From Erpobdella octoculata (lineage: Eukaryota; Annelida; Clitellata; Hirudinida; Erpobdellidae), in NCBI GenBank assembly GCA_963978895.1, contig OZ022238.1, positions 22,673,284 to 22,737,283 of the forward strand: 64,000 nt of DNA, in the 5' to 3' direction. Shown here in pieces: positions 23,444 through 35,479 of the stretch. The notes beneath the pieces were generated by a model, which made no database searches, was not told where the DNA came from, and worked only from the letters and a program-made list of their open reading frames with translations. Every line of letters begins with the position of its first letter. The stretch's first letter is position 1. The translations under genes were made by a program, and so were the position numbers.

Positions 23444-25810
23444 CTATCCGTTTTGGAGAGTAGCCTCCGGTTCTATTCCTGTTGGAATGTGTGTCAACTC
23501 CTCCGGATTGACTTTATTATCCATATGGCTCGGAACATGGGGTCCTTGTCTATTCTCTCCATCCCATTCTCCGTTTATGTCTGGTTTCAACATCTCTTTC
23601 TCTCCTGGAAACACAATTTTTACTGGGGCTTTCTCTCCATCACTTTTATCTTGCAGAGGTGCTGGCATGTCGAATGTCTCAAACATTTCTTAAAGTGCCC
23701 AATCTAAACTCCTTGGTCTTAATTGGCTTTGTATGCTTTTTTGTAATCCTTCTGTCAATCTCAACTTCTAAACCGTTTTTCCAATTTTTTTAAAATCTTC
23801 CCTGGTATCCATCTGGGATAGTTTGGATTTTTATAATCTCTAGCGCACACCGCATCTTGTTCTTTAAAGACTCTTGGTCTTGCCCCATTCCTTTTGTCAA
23901 ACTGTCTCTTCATGCAAGGTTTTTTTTCTGAATACTTTTTGTCTTTTTTAGTACTTAGTTGTAAGTCTGATAATGGTGTTCTAATTTGTCTCCCCAAAAA
24001 ATTTCAGCGGAAGATTTTTAATGTGGAATAGATGGGCATGGTGTAGATCTATAACACAATAAGAAATTTTGCACCAATTCCTTGGTAATTCCTTCACCTT
24101 TTAGCTTGTGTATGGTTCTTTTGAAAGTATCAACAAAGCTTTCTGCTTGACCATTACTTTGTGGATGAAAAGGAGGTATTCGGACATGACTGATAAATTT
24201 TGACTGACAAAACCTTTCAAATTCCATGTGTTCCGTTATCTGATGCCAATGTCTTGGGAAATCCATACCGAGCAAACATTCTGTTCAGCTCGCGAATTGT
24301 CGTTGTTGAAGTAGCCGCACTCATTTTTATTATTTCTGGCCACTTTGAATATGCGTCCACAACAACAAAAAACATTGAATTCTCCAATGGTCCCGCAAAA
24401 TCAATGTGAATTCTTTTCCAGGTCTGTGATGGTTCAGGCCATGGTGACAACGTGTTTTTTATAGGCATTTTAGCTGCTTTTTTACATGCATCGCAGCTTT
24501 TCACCATATTTTCATTATCTCTACCGATTCCATGCAAATACACCGACTGTCTGGCCAACATTTTGATTATTGTAATTCCTAGATGACCCTGATGTAGCAT
24601 CCTCAATATACGCTGTTGCAGTTTTTTTGGTTTACTGCTCTTACATCCATAAATAGAATGCCATCATGTAAAGTCAAATCAGTTGCTTTTCTTTGGAATG
24701 CATTCCAGTTTGATCCAGGTTTAACTTTTGGCCGAAATCTTTTTGTAATGATCCCACTTAACTCTCTGAGTTTAGAGTCTTCTTCTGTCATGATTTGAAT
24801 ATCTTTTTTACTAACGGGTAATTGTTTCACCGTATCTTCTTGTATCATTGTGATGTCTTCGTTTACACGTGCTATTACCAAATCCTTATTTCCTGTTGTT
24901 TTTTATAATCAATGAGTTTTGATAAAGCATCAGCTTGACCAAAATTTGCTGTTCGTCGATATTCAATCTCAAAATCATAAGCTAAGAGTATCAGTTCCCA
25001 TCTCTGCAGTCTGTTTGCAGCGTGTGCAGATATTCCTTTTTTTTGAACCAAATACTGACAAGAGAGGCTTGTGGTCGGTCAATAACGTAAACCGCCTTCC
25101 ATAAACAAATCTATGAAATTTTCTTACCGCAAAAACTAGGGCTAAAGCTTTTTTTTTATTTGGCCGTAATTCTTTTCTGCTTGGGTCAGCGCACGGCCTG
25201 CATGGGCGACTGCGTTTTCTGTTCCATTAAGAAATTGGTGTGAAATCACTGCTCCAATTCCGAATTCACATGCATCAGCAGCTATTACGATGTCTCTTTT
25301 GGGATCATAATGCGTCAGCAATAAATTTGATTGTAACACCTTCTTAAGACTTGTGTACTCTTAGCTATTCAAACTTCTCATTTTTTTCCAAGTCATCTAG
25401 TTGGCCTCTCATTTGTCTCATCTTTGGTATTAAAACATAATAGTAACTAACCACACCCAAAAACGATTTTAACTGTTTTCATCTTTTGGTGGGGGCATTT
25501 CAGCAATTGCTGTTATTTTTCCTGGGTCTGGTTTTTGGCCTTTTTTGCTGATAATATGACCTAGAAATTTAATCTCTTTCTTGGCAAAAGAACACTTGTC
25601 CATCTTGACTCTAAATCCAAAATCTGAAATCCGTTTGAATAATTCAAAAACATTCATATTGTGTTCTTCCAATGTTGTGCCGGTCACAATTAGAGGTAAG
25701 CCGCACCACCTTTTAACCCTGATGTTAAAATATCCATTGGTTCCTGGAAAATACCTGGTGCAATATTTACTCGAAAGAGTACTGATATAGACCTTTAGGA
25801 GTTTAGTTTG
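23444..25810 (-). pseudogene. gypsy pol remnant: RT end, RNase H, integrase
   Basis: In order on the minus strand: a short RT piece (TPKGLYQY-like, about 25805; NIAPGIFQEP; AAYL) in which the two catalytic aspartates of the YxDD box are lost; RT palm/thumb GFRVKMDKCSFAKKEIKFLGHI (25687-25469); RNase H-like DACEFGIGAVISH (25339-25142); linker with VNEDI; integrase zinc-binding HHCC (LHQGHLGI...SCDACKK, 24606 on); catalytic core D,D,E (HIDFAGP, SDNGT, HPQSNGQAES) split by a frameshift at about 24250; and a chromodomain-free C-terminus to 23444. At least five frame breaks. K02A2.6-like gypsy elements are the closest family I recognise. Confidence 0.85.
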
Positions 25811-25873
25811 AAATTCACCTAGTACTTGATTTTTATTTTCTTTCTACTGAAATGTCTTTTGGGACTTTTATCA

Positions 25874-26840
25874 TCAGTTCTGCAGTTGGCAGCAAAATGT
25901 CCCAGTTTTCCACAGCGAAAACAAACATTTTTTTTTACGGGTGAAGCCCGATTTTTTGGGTGAGAGATTGTTTAGGTGATCTTTTTGAATTAACCTTACA
26001 TTAACCTTACTAACTATGGTTTCTAAAATCATCATTTGTTCTGTATGTAACAGTTTTATCCTTTCACATTCTTCAATAAGCTCATTCAGTGAGCACTCTT
26101 GTTCTGCCCTGAGCAGTAATTTGTGCTTAATGTTTAAATATTTCGGATCTTTCAATTCCCATATAAAATGTAAGCACATACTGGTTTCTTTTGTGAAATT
26201 TCCCAAGTGTGCTTCGTTGCACAGCCTGTTCATCCTTGTGCCGAATGGCCTGAAAATCTCTGAGTCTCTTATTTGGATGTTTTCAAAATCAAACCGTCTT
26301 TGATGAATGCTTTTTTTATTACCAAACAGTTTTTTTAGCCAACTTTTTGTCTCCTCATAACTTAGACTCTCGAATGTTCTCGGCAATATACTACATTTAA
26401 GTAGCGTGTATTCGTTTTTTTGAAACTTCCCGGTCAGAGTTGCTCTTTTTTCTGAATCGCTCATTGATTCGTCTCCGACAGACTGAACAGCTTTTTCAGA
26501 TAGTCCAAACCAATCAGTGAATGTAAGTCCTTGATCTGGATCGTAAACAAATTGTTCAATTCGTTTGTAAAGGTCTGGTCTTACTTCAACGGATCTATTG
26601 CTCTGCATCAATGAAATTAACTGAAGAAATTTTTTCTTAGTTTCTTCTTTTTCAATTCTCTTTTCTTTTTTTCTCGGGCTTCTTTTTCAAGATTTTCTTG
26701 TTTTTCTTGTTTTTCCCAAGCTTCTTTTTAAAGTTTTTCTTGTTTTACTCAAGCTTCCCTCTCAAATTTCTCTTTTTTTCTCGAGCTTCGTTATCAATTA
26801 GGAATTTAAGCAACTGTGTTATGTTTGAATCTTGATCCTT
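25874..26840 (-). pseudogene. gypsy gag remnant with CCHC zinc knuckle
   Basis: The minus strand from about 26843 opens with an ATG, a charged coiled-coil-like segment rich in lysine and glutamate, then after frameshifts a 245-codon gag core (26611-25874) with the pattern TDWFGLSEKA, WLKKLFGNK, FRPFGTRMNRLC. Gag assembles the virus-like particle and packages RNA. Close to the end, in a different frame from the main one, CFRCGKLGHFAANC gives a perfect C-x2-C-x4-H-x4-C nucleocapsid knuckle at about 25925-25884, so a frameshift lies just before it. The protease that should follow is missing. Confidence 0.85.
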
Positions 26841-26846
26841 TGACAT

Positions 26847-26857
26847 CCTGGTCGCCA
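26847..26857 (-). promoter_or_regulatory. Primer binding site of the gypsy element
   Basis: On the minus strand TGGCGACCAGG starts two bases after the LTR end TATAACA. The TGG start and position immediately inside the 5' LTR are those of a tRNA primer binding site for minus-strand DNA synthesis. Which tRNA is used cannot be told from here. Confidence 0.75.
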
Positions 26858-26998
26858 ATTGTTATATCCTTATAATTCTAAATTAATGATAATAATTATA
26901 ATCTAACTATTGTGGAGGCTAAACACTTATTTAGATCTGATGTCAATTATTAATAATAAAATTCATCTGATTGCCTCATGAAGCAATGAAAAAGGAAA

Positions 26999-27224
26999 TA
27001 GGACAACGCCGGGTAACCCCGCTAGTATATATATAAATGAATGTTTGTTTGTATGCATGTATGTATGTATATATGTATATATGTATGTATATATGCATGT
27101 ATGTTATTTATGCATTGCTACACCATTCACACAACCTTGAGTGTCAAAGGGAATCAAATATAGAGAAAAAAATTTAAAATCCGTCACAAAATGAGCGGAG
27201 CGGAGCGGGTGAGCGAGCGAGAAC

Positions 27225-27230
<6 letters not shown>
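26999..27230 (+). mobile_element. Helitron 3' end fragment followed by a Helitron 5' fragment
   Basis: ACAACGCCGGGTAACCCCGCTAG ends at 27025 and is a Helitron 3' terminus fused directly to the gypsy LTR end. At 27027 a new copy begins TATATATATAAATGAATG and runs through the conserved leader to GAGCGAGCGAGAAC at about 27225, where a TA tract replaces its 3' half. Confidence 0.7.
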
Positions 27231-27262
<32 letters not shown>

Positions 27263-27276
27263 AATATATATATATA

Positions 27277-27346
<70 letters not shown>

Positions 27347-27348
27347 TA
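27231..27348. repeat. (TA)n microsatellite
   Basis: TA tract with occasional AAATA interruptions. Confidence 0.95.
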
Positions 27349-27349
27349 T

Positions 27350-27431
27350 GGTCGGTGGCTCAGTTGGTAAGAGCGCTTGCATTTAGGCGAGGCGGTGTTG
27401 CCGTAGACACGTGGGTTCGATTCCTAGTAGA
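27350..27431 (+). repeat. tRNA-derived SINE head or tRNA pseudogene
   Basis: GGTCGGTGGCTCAGTTGGTAAGAGC gives a perfect D-arm (GCTC/GAGC) with an A box TGGCTCAGTTGG at 27356-27367, and GGTTCGATTCC at 27414-27424 is a B box. The anticodon-like stem CTTGC/GCGAG encloses only six bases, the variable region is long, and the acceptor ends do not pair. It sits between two TA tracts. This is a polymerase III-type tRNA-like unit, not a functional tRNA. Confidence 0.65.
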
Positions 27432-27433
27432 TT

Positions 27434-27434
<1 letters not shown>

Positions 27435-27496
<62 letters not shown>
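27435..27496. repeat. (TA)n microsatellite
   Basis: Pure TA tract immediately 3' of the tRNA-like unit, possibly its SINE tail. Confidence 0.95.
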
Positions 27497-27499
<3 letters not shown>

Positions 27500-28010
27500 A
27501 GTTTAAGTTTAAGTTTATTTGGATTTCAAGCGCCCTTTTGTGTAACACCTCAGGGCTCCTTTTACAATAAAAACAACAAAACAAAAAATAAAAATAATGC
27601 AAAAAAAATAATATAAAACACAAAAATCAAATGTCAGGAAAAATGAAATAATTTCTCTCTGATCATCAATTTGGATAGGATTTCGCAAACAGAAATGTCT
27701 TTAGCTCGGCCTTGAATAAACTCAATGTAGTGGCTTTTCGGATGCTGGCTGGTAACATGTTCCATGTTGCCGGTCATGCTATACTGAAGGCTCGACTGCC
27801 GTAAGTTTTGTTCGAGTAATGGGAACAACTAGATCACCACGACTAGCTGATCTGTGACGAGATAAGTAAGAATTGTTATCAGACACAGTAACACACAGCT
27901 CTTGCAAATATGAGGGGGCTTCGCCATGGAGCGCTTTGTAGACTAAAGTCCCAGTTTTGGAAGTAATTCGCTCAAATATACGCAGCCACCGGAGTTCAGA
28001 AATATATATA
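27500..28010 (-). pseudogene. L2/CR1-type LINE 3' end fragment
   Basis: On the minus strand from about 28000: LRWLRIFERITSKTGTLVYKALHGEAPSYLQELC, then SASRGDLVVPITRTKL, then after a frameshift at about 27780 SMTGNMEHVTSQHPKSH and the tail ILSKLMIREKLF, which is the C-terminal thumb-to-end signature of L2/CR1 ORF2. A short 3' UTR with CAAAAGGGCGCTTG follows to about 27505. The RT core is absent (5' truncation typical of LINE insertion). Confidence 0.75.
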
Positions 28011-28025
28011 TATATATATATATAT

Positions 28026-28125
28026 AAATCTCGTGTCATAGTGTTTTTGTGTACATTTGGTAGTCTGAAGATAGGTTCATGGCTATTTAAAATATATTTT
28101 TTAATTATTTAAAAAGTCTTTTTGG
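28026..28125 (+). mobile_element. 5' fragment of the Pif1-type Helitron family
   Basis: TATATAAATCTCGTGTCATAGTGTTT and GAAGATAGGTTCATGGCTATTT match the leader at 8678-8800 with an internal gap of about 50 bp. Only the 5' end is present. Confidence 0.65.
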
Positions 28126-28180
28126 AAAAACCAAAAGGTGCAAATATGTCCTTTTTATAGGAAAATGCAACAGATAGACA

Positions 28181-28711
<531 letters not shown>

Positions 28712-29033
28712 TTTATGTATATATAAATGACTTTATGTCAGTCTGTCTGTATGTACGCATGTCCTTTATGCATTGCTACACCATTCATCTGATCGTAATG
28801 AAATTTTTACACAACATTGAAAATCAATAGAGGAAAGTTTTTGTGAAAAAAATTGAGATTGGTCAAAAACGGGAGCGAAAGAGCAAGTGGAAACAGGAAC
28901 GAGAGAGCGAACGGAAACTGGAGAATAAGCGGGAACGGGAACGGGAGAGCAAGCGGGAAAAAAAACGGTAGCGAATTAGAAAAACGATATGAAAACCTCA
29001 AAAATCGCCGGGCAACGCTGAGTACCGCGCTAG
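28712..29033 (+). mobile_element. Non-autonomous Helitron copy, diverged
   Basis: Starts TTTATGTATATATAAATGAC (the 5' TC is lost), contains ATGTCCTTTATGCATTGCTACACCATTCATC, a shortened array of GGGAACGGGAGAGCAAGC-type units, and ends CGCCGGGCAACGCTGAGTACCGCGCTAG before T. Same family as 16877-17407 but with a different, simpler purine-rich array. Confidence 0.8.
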
Positions 29034-29326
29034 TAAATTATTAAACCATTCCATAAGAACCCGAATGCGATTTTTAATATTGTTACAATATATTACACTA
29101 AACACAATCTAAAAATATTTTTATATTATACAGAATATTTTAATGCTATTTCTCATTATACGTGTGTCTTAGTTATACAGACTCGGAAATTATTTAAAAA
29201 ATTACATGAATACAAAATTATAACATTGTACAGTACATTATCTTTGTCGGGGTATTGTTGTAGGGTAGATAATTATTATTTGCTTTTGTGACTTTCTAGT
29301 TAAAAAGCTGTGTTAATAATAATAAT

Positions 29327-29534
29327 AGAGACACCCAAGAGTGTGCGCTACCAGTGCGTTTAGTGGGGTAGACACACCAAAGAATGTAGATTTTAGAAAC
29401 TTGTATTTATTAAAAATTCAATTTTATCACCACACTTTGTACTTTGTGTCATGACTTGTCTCACTGACAGGTAGCAGTTGTGTTGTCATTTCACGAAAAA
29501 TAAAAGTATACTAAACGCACTCTTTGGTGTCTCT
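29327..29534. mobile_element. MITE with about 25-bp inverted ends
   Basis: AGAGACACCCAAGAGTG at 29327 faces CACTCTTTGGTGTCTCT at 29518-29534, and GTGCGTTTAGT near 29355 pairs with ACTAAACGCAC at 29510-29520; the left arm holds a 10-bp insertion relative to the right. Length 208 bp, no coding capacity. Superfamily not determined. Confidence 0.6.
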
Positions 29535-30294
29535 TCCCTATTATATTTTACGTAATAAATAAATAATATATTTAACATTGCAATAAAATATTATGAGATC
29601 ATACATTAAAAAACGTTTTATTTTTTTTCAAATTCATTTCATATATCCTGGTTTATTTTTACTTCAAATTGTACGCAACAAAATAACGTAACTTAGCGGC
29701 ATATCAATTTAACCGACGTCAATCGCTGATTAATTAAACATCGGAAAGTCCCGACAATAAAAAAAACAACAAATAACAGGAGCAAAGAAGATCAAAAGTT
29801 ATTTTGGGAAAAACATAATATTGGATTCTGATAATGCAAATAAAACAACACATTTGTGGTGGCAGACATCAGATGAAATCGGATGGAAAAAAAATTGTGT
29901 CTTCTTCGTGTGAAGGGGTGGATGTGTAAAGTTGCAAACGTATAGGTGATTGGGGAGATTGGAGATAATATGAATGTAGACTATTTGTTGATAAAATGAT
30001 GTTGAGTATTTGATAACAACAAGGTTGAGTATTTGTTATTATAATAATATAGAGTATTTGTTGTTATTATAATGCTGATTAAGTGTTGTTGTAATAATGG
30101 TGTAGTTTGGATTGTTGTGTTGTAGCAAAAATAAAACTTTGTGAAAACTGTTGATATATTCAAGTTATGCATAGTGTTAAATAAAAACAAAACATGCAAT
30201 AAATATAGAAGTTCTGTGATTTGACAACAATACCAGCACAACGAGGAATCTCAACTTAAGGATAATTTATTGATTTGATACTCAAGTAAAAGTA
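29535..30294. other. Spacer with ATT-rich repeats
   Basis: Contains loose repeats of GAGTATTTG and TTGTTATTATAATG at 29990-30120. No gene is supported. Confidence 0.5.
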
Positions 30295-31460
30295 TTTTGC
30301 CAAGAACAAAGATCTGTGGATGGCCTTTGTTGATCTTGAAAAGACATTTGATAGAGTACCTCGTTAAATGAGATGTCTAGGTGTGGATGAATGGTTAGTT
30401 TTCCTGATAAGAACTATGTATGATGATGCAGCGACAGTGGCGAGAGTGAATGGGATGGACAGTGATGCTTTCAGAGTTAAGGTTGGAGAGCATTAGGGTT
30501 CAGTTCTTAGCTCATTGTTGTTTATCATTGTTTAATAAATTTTATCCCAGGAGCAAAAGGCCTTAGAGTGAATGCAAGTAAGACAAAAATCATAAAGTGT
30601 CGGGCCGGAATGGGACAGGTGAAGAAATCGGGTAAATGGCCATGCAGTGTATGCAGACAAGGTTTTGGCTCCAATTCTATTTGTTGTGTGGATTGTAAGA
30701 GTTGGGTCCATAAAAGGTGCAGTGGCATTTTGGGTAGTTTGAAAGATCTTGTTGGCTTCCGTTGTAAGAGTTGTGTGGCTGGTGGTTCTGTTCAGGAAAA
30801 GTTGTTGGGTAAGGTTGAGGTTGAGCCAGGCGTAAAGGTGGAGTGTGTGACCAAGTTATGTTACCTAGGTGACACATTAGGTGCAGGAAGAGGTGTAGAA
30901 GTGGCGGTAAGAGCCAAAGTGCGTTCTGCCTAGGCTAAATTCAAAGAGTTATCTCCTATTTTGACCACCCGTGGTGCATCCTTTCATGTGAAAGGAAAGG
31001 CGTATAGGGCATGTGTTCAAAGTGCCCTTGATTATGGCACTGAAACATGGTCTATGAAAGTGTAGAATCTAAGAAGGTTAGAAGGGGCAGAGCGTATGAT
31101 GGTAAGATGGATGTGTGGTGTTTCGTTAAATGATCGTACATGTAGCGTAGATTTGTATAGCCTTCTGGATGTTCCTTGTGTGGCTGATGTGGTGGGGCGT
31201 GGAAGACTAAAGTGGTTTAGACATTTGGAGCGTAAAAGTGCAGATGATTGGGTTTCGGCAATTAGAGATGTGGATGTTGTAGGAGTGAAAAGTAAAAGTA
31301 GAAGTAGGAAGACTTGGTGGGAATGTGTGAAGACGCGGGAGTCTGACTTAGATCGTGACTTGTGGATGGGCCTGATATGGAAAAACGTCCAACCCTAGCA
31401 TAGCGTGGAATAGAAACGTTTCAAAAATAAATGATGATGAAGATGATGATGATGATGAAT
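30295..31460 (+). pseudogene. RTE-like LINE fragment with zinc finger between RT and C-terminal part
   Basis: Readable plus-strand pieces: LWMAFVDLEKTFDRVPR (RT motif A), a degraded SVLSSLLFII (motif B), then GLRVNASKTKIIKC, and a C-terminal module with CSVCRQGFGSNSICCVDC...WVHKRC...FRCKSC, a PHD-like C-x2-C-x9-C-x2-C-x4-H-x2-C-x~19-C-x2-C pattern. Then CYLGDTLGAGRG, and a second frame (31096-31398) with MMVRWMCGVSL, GRGRLKWFRHLERK and RKTWWECV. The YADD catalytic box is gone: a deletion at about 30530 joins motif B to the thumb. It ends in a GATGAT tail (31424-31458), typical of RTE-like elements. Stops at 30364 and 30492 confirm decay. Confidence 0.75.
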
Positions 31461-31995
31461 TCCTTAATTTATTTTTTTATACCTTTATCATCTTTTTGCA
31501 ATCAGCTCAGATAATTTCGTATAAAACAATATTTTGAGTTTTTTCAATTTTAATTTATTTAATGTGAAAAATAATAGAAAGAAGAAGAAAGAAAAAAAGG
31601 ATAAAGAAAACAAATTGAGAAAAAGAAAAAAGCAAGATAACGTTTTAAAGAAAATATCTTTTTGACACTTTCCCGTGAATAAATGCCAAAAAAGTGTCAT
31701 TTGCACGGGTTATTCTAAACTCTTATTTACAGCGCCAATTTTTGCAACGATGAAGCAGTTGGAATAAAAACAACAACAAAAATATCCGGTCATGTTTGTA
31801 ACCATGTTTGCTTTTGTATCGTTTTTTTTAACATTTGTATCATTTTTCAAAGTTTGTATTTTTTTAATTTTGTATTTTTTTAACGTTTATATTTTTTAAA
31901 GTTTGTAGTTTTTAATCTATGTTTCTTTTTTATCGACGTATGTATCTTTTTTCAACGTTTTTAACTTTCTTCAACGTTTTTTTAGAAATAACAAA
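31461..31995. other. Spacer without recognised features
   Basis: AT-rich, with T-rich runs of TTTTAACGTTTT type between 31820 and 31985. Confidence 0.5.
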
Positions 31996-32069
31996 CTACA
32001 TACATACATACATACATACATACATACATACATACATACATACATACATACATACATACATACATACAT

Positions 32070-32116
<47 letters not shown>

Positions 32117-32141
32117 TACATACATACATACATACATACAT

Positions 32142-32188
<47 letters not shown>

Positions 32189-32480
32189 TACATACATACA
32201 TACATACATACATACATACATACATACATACATACATACATACATACATACATACATACATACATACATACATACATACATACATACATACATACATACA
32301 TACATACATACATACAAATATAGATACATACATACATACATACATCATACATACATACATACATACATACATACATACATACATACATACATACATACAT
32401 ACATACATACATACATACATACATACATACATACATACATACATACATACATACATACATACATACATACATACCTACAT
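31996..32480. repeat. (CATA)n array with two (CA)n inserts
   Basis: About 480 bp of TACA/CATA units with CA blocks at about 32087-32111 and 32159-32183 and a small break at 32316-32345. Its complement, (TATG)n, lies at 32937-33151. Confidence 0.95.
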
Positions 32481-32783
32481 ATAAAATTACACACATATAC
32501 ATATGCGGACACTTGGACCGATGTAAACAAGTAAATAAATACATGAGTGGTTTGATCGGATTGTGATAAGCCGCCTTCATTCATTCATCAAGAGTGCTGA
32601 TAAACGCAACACGATGCTCTTCTCTCCCCCTTCCTTACCATCAACCACGTTGAAAAGACGAAAATGAAAACGTTATGTCAAGTACGAAAATATAAAGTAT
32701 ACACATTTTTTTAAAAACAACTCTCGTATACTATACTATTGTACTAAAAGGTTATAAATAATAATAACGTGTACATATTACCT

Positions 32784-32898
32784 TTTTTTGAACTAATCGT
32801 TTTGTTTTGAAGATTAAAGCGTTGGGCGAAAATAGGTTAGAGATATTAGATAACGCCCAACGCTTTATTCATCAAAACGAAACGTTTAGTTCAAAAAA
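32784..32898. repeat. Foldback element with 45-bp arms
   Basis: Left arm 32784-32828 and right arm 32854-32898 are inverted complements with about four mismatches; the inner ends are perfect (AAAGCGTTGGGCG / CGCCCAACGCTTT). The loop is 25 nt. A MITE or a hairpin-forming regulatory element would look like this. No target duplication found. Confidence 0.75.
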
Positions 32899-32936
32899 TG
32901 TTAATAACTTTCACACTTTATCTACATACATAATTT

Positions 32937-33151
32937 GCTATGTATGTATGTATGTATGTATGTATGTATGTATGTATGTATGTATGTATGTATGTATGTA
33001 TGTATGTATGTATGTATGTATGTATGTATGTATGTATGTATGTATGTATGTATGTATGTATGTATGTATGTATGTATGTATGTATGTATGTATGTATGTA
33101 TGTATGTATGTATGTATGTATGTATGTATGTATGTATGTATGTATGTATGC
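32937..33151. repeat. (TATG)n array
   Basis: Perfect tetranucleotide tract of about 214 bp, inverted relative to the CATA array at 31996-32480. Confidence 0.97.
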
Positions 33152-33952
33152 GAATATATTTTTGTAGAACAACAAATCTGTTTTGTAGAATATAAAATCA
33201 ATGCTGTATCAGAGAAAATGATAAAAAAACTTCAACATGAAAACCGTTGCAAAAAAGACTTGGAGGAACTTAAAAATAATCGTCGGAAAAGAAAAGAAGA
33301 ATGAAATAGAAAAAAGAAAAGAAATTGGAAGAGAATTGGCCATAGAAAGGAGAGAGATCGATAAAAGAGGAAGACACGGTTGAATACAAAATATGTCAGT
33401 ATCAGTGTTTGTCCTTTTCTAGATCTTTCTTCGCTTAATTTTCTATTTCTTCTATATTGTTGTTTTTGTTTCTGTAAGGCATTTTATTTTATTTAGAAAT
33501 CCTAGTTTCTTATTTTTCAACAATTATTTTAATGAAAGAGATATGTTTATTTAGCACTTATTTCGTTAACTACAACTATTACTACCACCATCTATTACAA
33601 TTACTTTAAGAGCTGCCATCAGCGACTACAACTGGTGTGACTACGGCAACAACTATATTTCCAACAAAATATTCTTTACAGACCATTAAGCGGCTTCTCT
33701 TTTCTTACTAAATTACCGAAAAACAATTGTTTTACACGAACCTGCTGACTTTGTTTTCTCGGTCTGGCGACATTATTTTTCAGTGTTTCTTCGATGTAAT
33801 AGAAGATGAAGATAAAACAATTTCTTTTGAATAGTTCTGTATACTTCTTTTCAGATCGTTCGTTAAGTGTTTTTGTCTTTCTCTCTCTTTCACTCTTTCC
33901 ATATTTTCTTTCTTTCCCTCCTATCTTTCTTCCTCCTATTTCCCTCCCTCTG

Positions 33953-33986
<34 letters not shown>

Positions 33987-35479
33987 TCTTTTTTAGTAAC
34001 TTTCTTAGTATGGAACTGCAAATCGAGCAATGTATGTTACTTTACGAGGCTTGCATAATTATTTATTGAAAGTAATTAAAAAATTAAAGACAAATTTTTG
34101 TCTGCATATACTTTATTTTTTATATTTTGTCAAATTTAAACAAACAAATTCTATAATTCGTTCTTTCACTTTAGGTTAAATATTTTAAAATACTAGTTAA
34201 TTGAAAAGTTGATTAAAAATTTTTTACATTGTATATTTTATTCAGCAACAACGCACAGCAGATTAGTAATACCAATATAAAGCCTGAACAAAATAGACCA
34301 GTTTTTTAAATATAGAAGAATGAATTGTTATTTTTTGTACTGTCTTATCTGTTTAATTACAATTTTTTAAATTAATTAATTTTTTATTTATGTTGTTAAA
34401 TTATTGTTTTTTATTTTTTTAAATGTTTATTATTTTCAAAATACTTCGTATTCAAAAATTTAACATCATATAAAGTTTTTAAAATGTTATTGTTATTGTC
34501 AGTATTCACTAAATATTATATCAAAATACAATTTAAATTTTCCATCAATGCCTCAAAACAAACCTTAAAGTGATTATTACATTACTCACGTTACAACAAG
34601 TTAATTATCAAAGTTCTAACTTGGTGAAAGTAAGCAAAAACTGATTACATTGCTGGGATTTTCAAAATTCCTTAAGAATTCAAATTGTTTTTCTGCTTTC
34701 AGTTAGTTTTTTTATTTATTAAATTTAAAAATTGGTAATTTACAATTCAATACTTTTAAGTTCTAAAAAATCTGTTCAAAATTGCATCGTATTAGTGCGC
34801 TAAAAAATTTAATATTAATGTGACAGTTGATTGCAAAACGTGCTCAGCCTGTAACACAAGAAAGTTGGAATGTTATGCGTTCCGTCTACGTTGTTTGACA
34901 ATTAAAGAAACAGTTCCAAGTAAAGTTTAAAATTATTTAAATTTATCAACTAAACAAAATTTAGTATTTCCTACAATTGTAACGTTTTACACAAATATGT
35001 TTTTTACACACATTGTATTTTAAGGAAATATTTTGATATAAAAATTTTAAAAAAAGTTTTAATGGTGAGTCGGGTTTTTGTCAAGCAATCTTGCAGGTGG
35101 TTTGCAAAAACTAAAATAAATGATCCAGTTGTTAAAAAACAATAGAATTGATCAAATAAAAATATTCAGGTCTTAACAATATTCATCCCAGATTTTTTAA
35201 GGAACTGAGCACATAGTTTCTGGTTAGTGGTGGTGGCAGCAGTAATGGTGGTGGTGGTTGTAGTGGTTGTAATGGTGGTAATAGTAGTAGTGATAGTAGC
35301 AGAAGCATAAGAAGCTGAAAATCCAACTGCCTGAGGGCCAATTACAATTAGCTCGATCATCAGTGGGTTATTTCATCGCGTCCTTAGCAGGCGTTTGGAG
35401 CAGTACTGGCCCTTGTCATTTCGCAAACAGCGTTCAGTTCAGAGATGGTCTTGCGAATAATATTTAGTTGGTCAAGTCG
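33152..35479. other. Long AT-rich spacer
   Basis: Contains a pyrimidine-rich stretch with (CT)n at 33950-33982 and a GGT/AGT-rich trinucleotide tract at 35219-35310. About 34780-34930 has a short frame with CKTCSACNTRKLEC, not assignable. No gene supported in 2.3 kb. Confidence 0.55.

Noticed and set aside
27350..27431. Functional tRNA gene
   Set aside because: Anticodon loop has six bases, the acceptor ends do not pair and the variable region is overlong; only polymerase III boxes remain.
32940..33167. CRISPR-like or other spaced repeat array
   Set aside because: All arrays in the window are plain microsatellites with no unique spacers, and the genome is eukaryotic.
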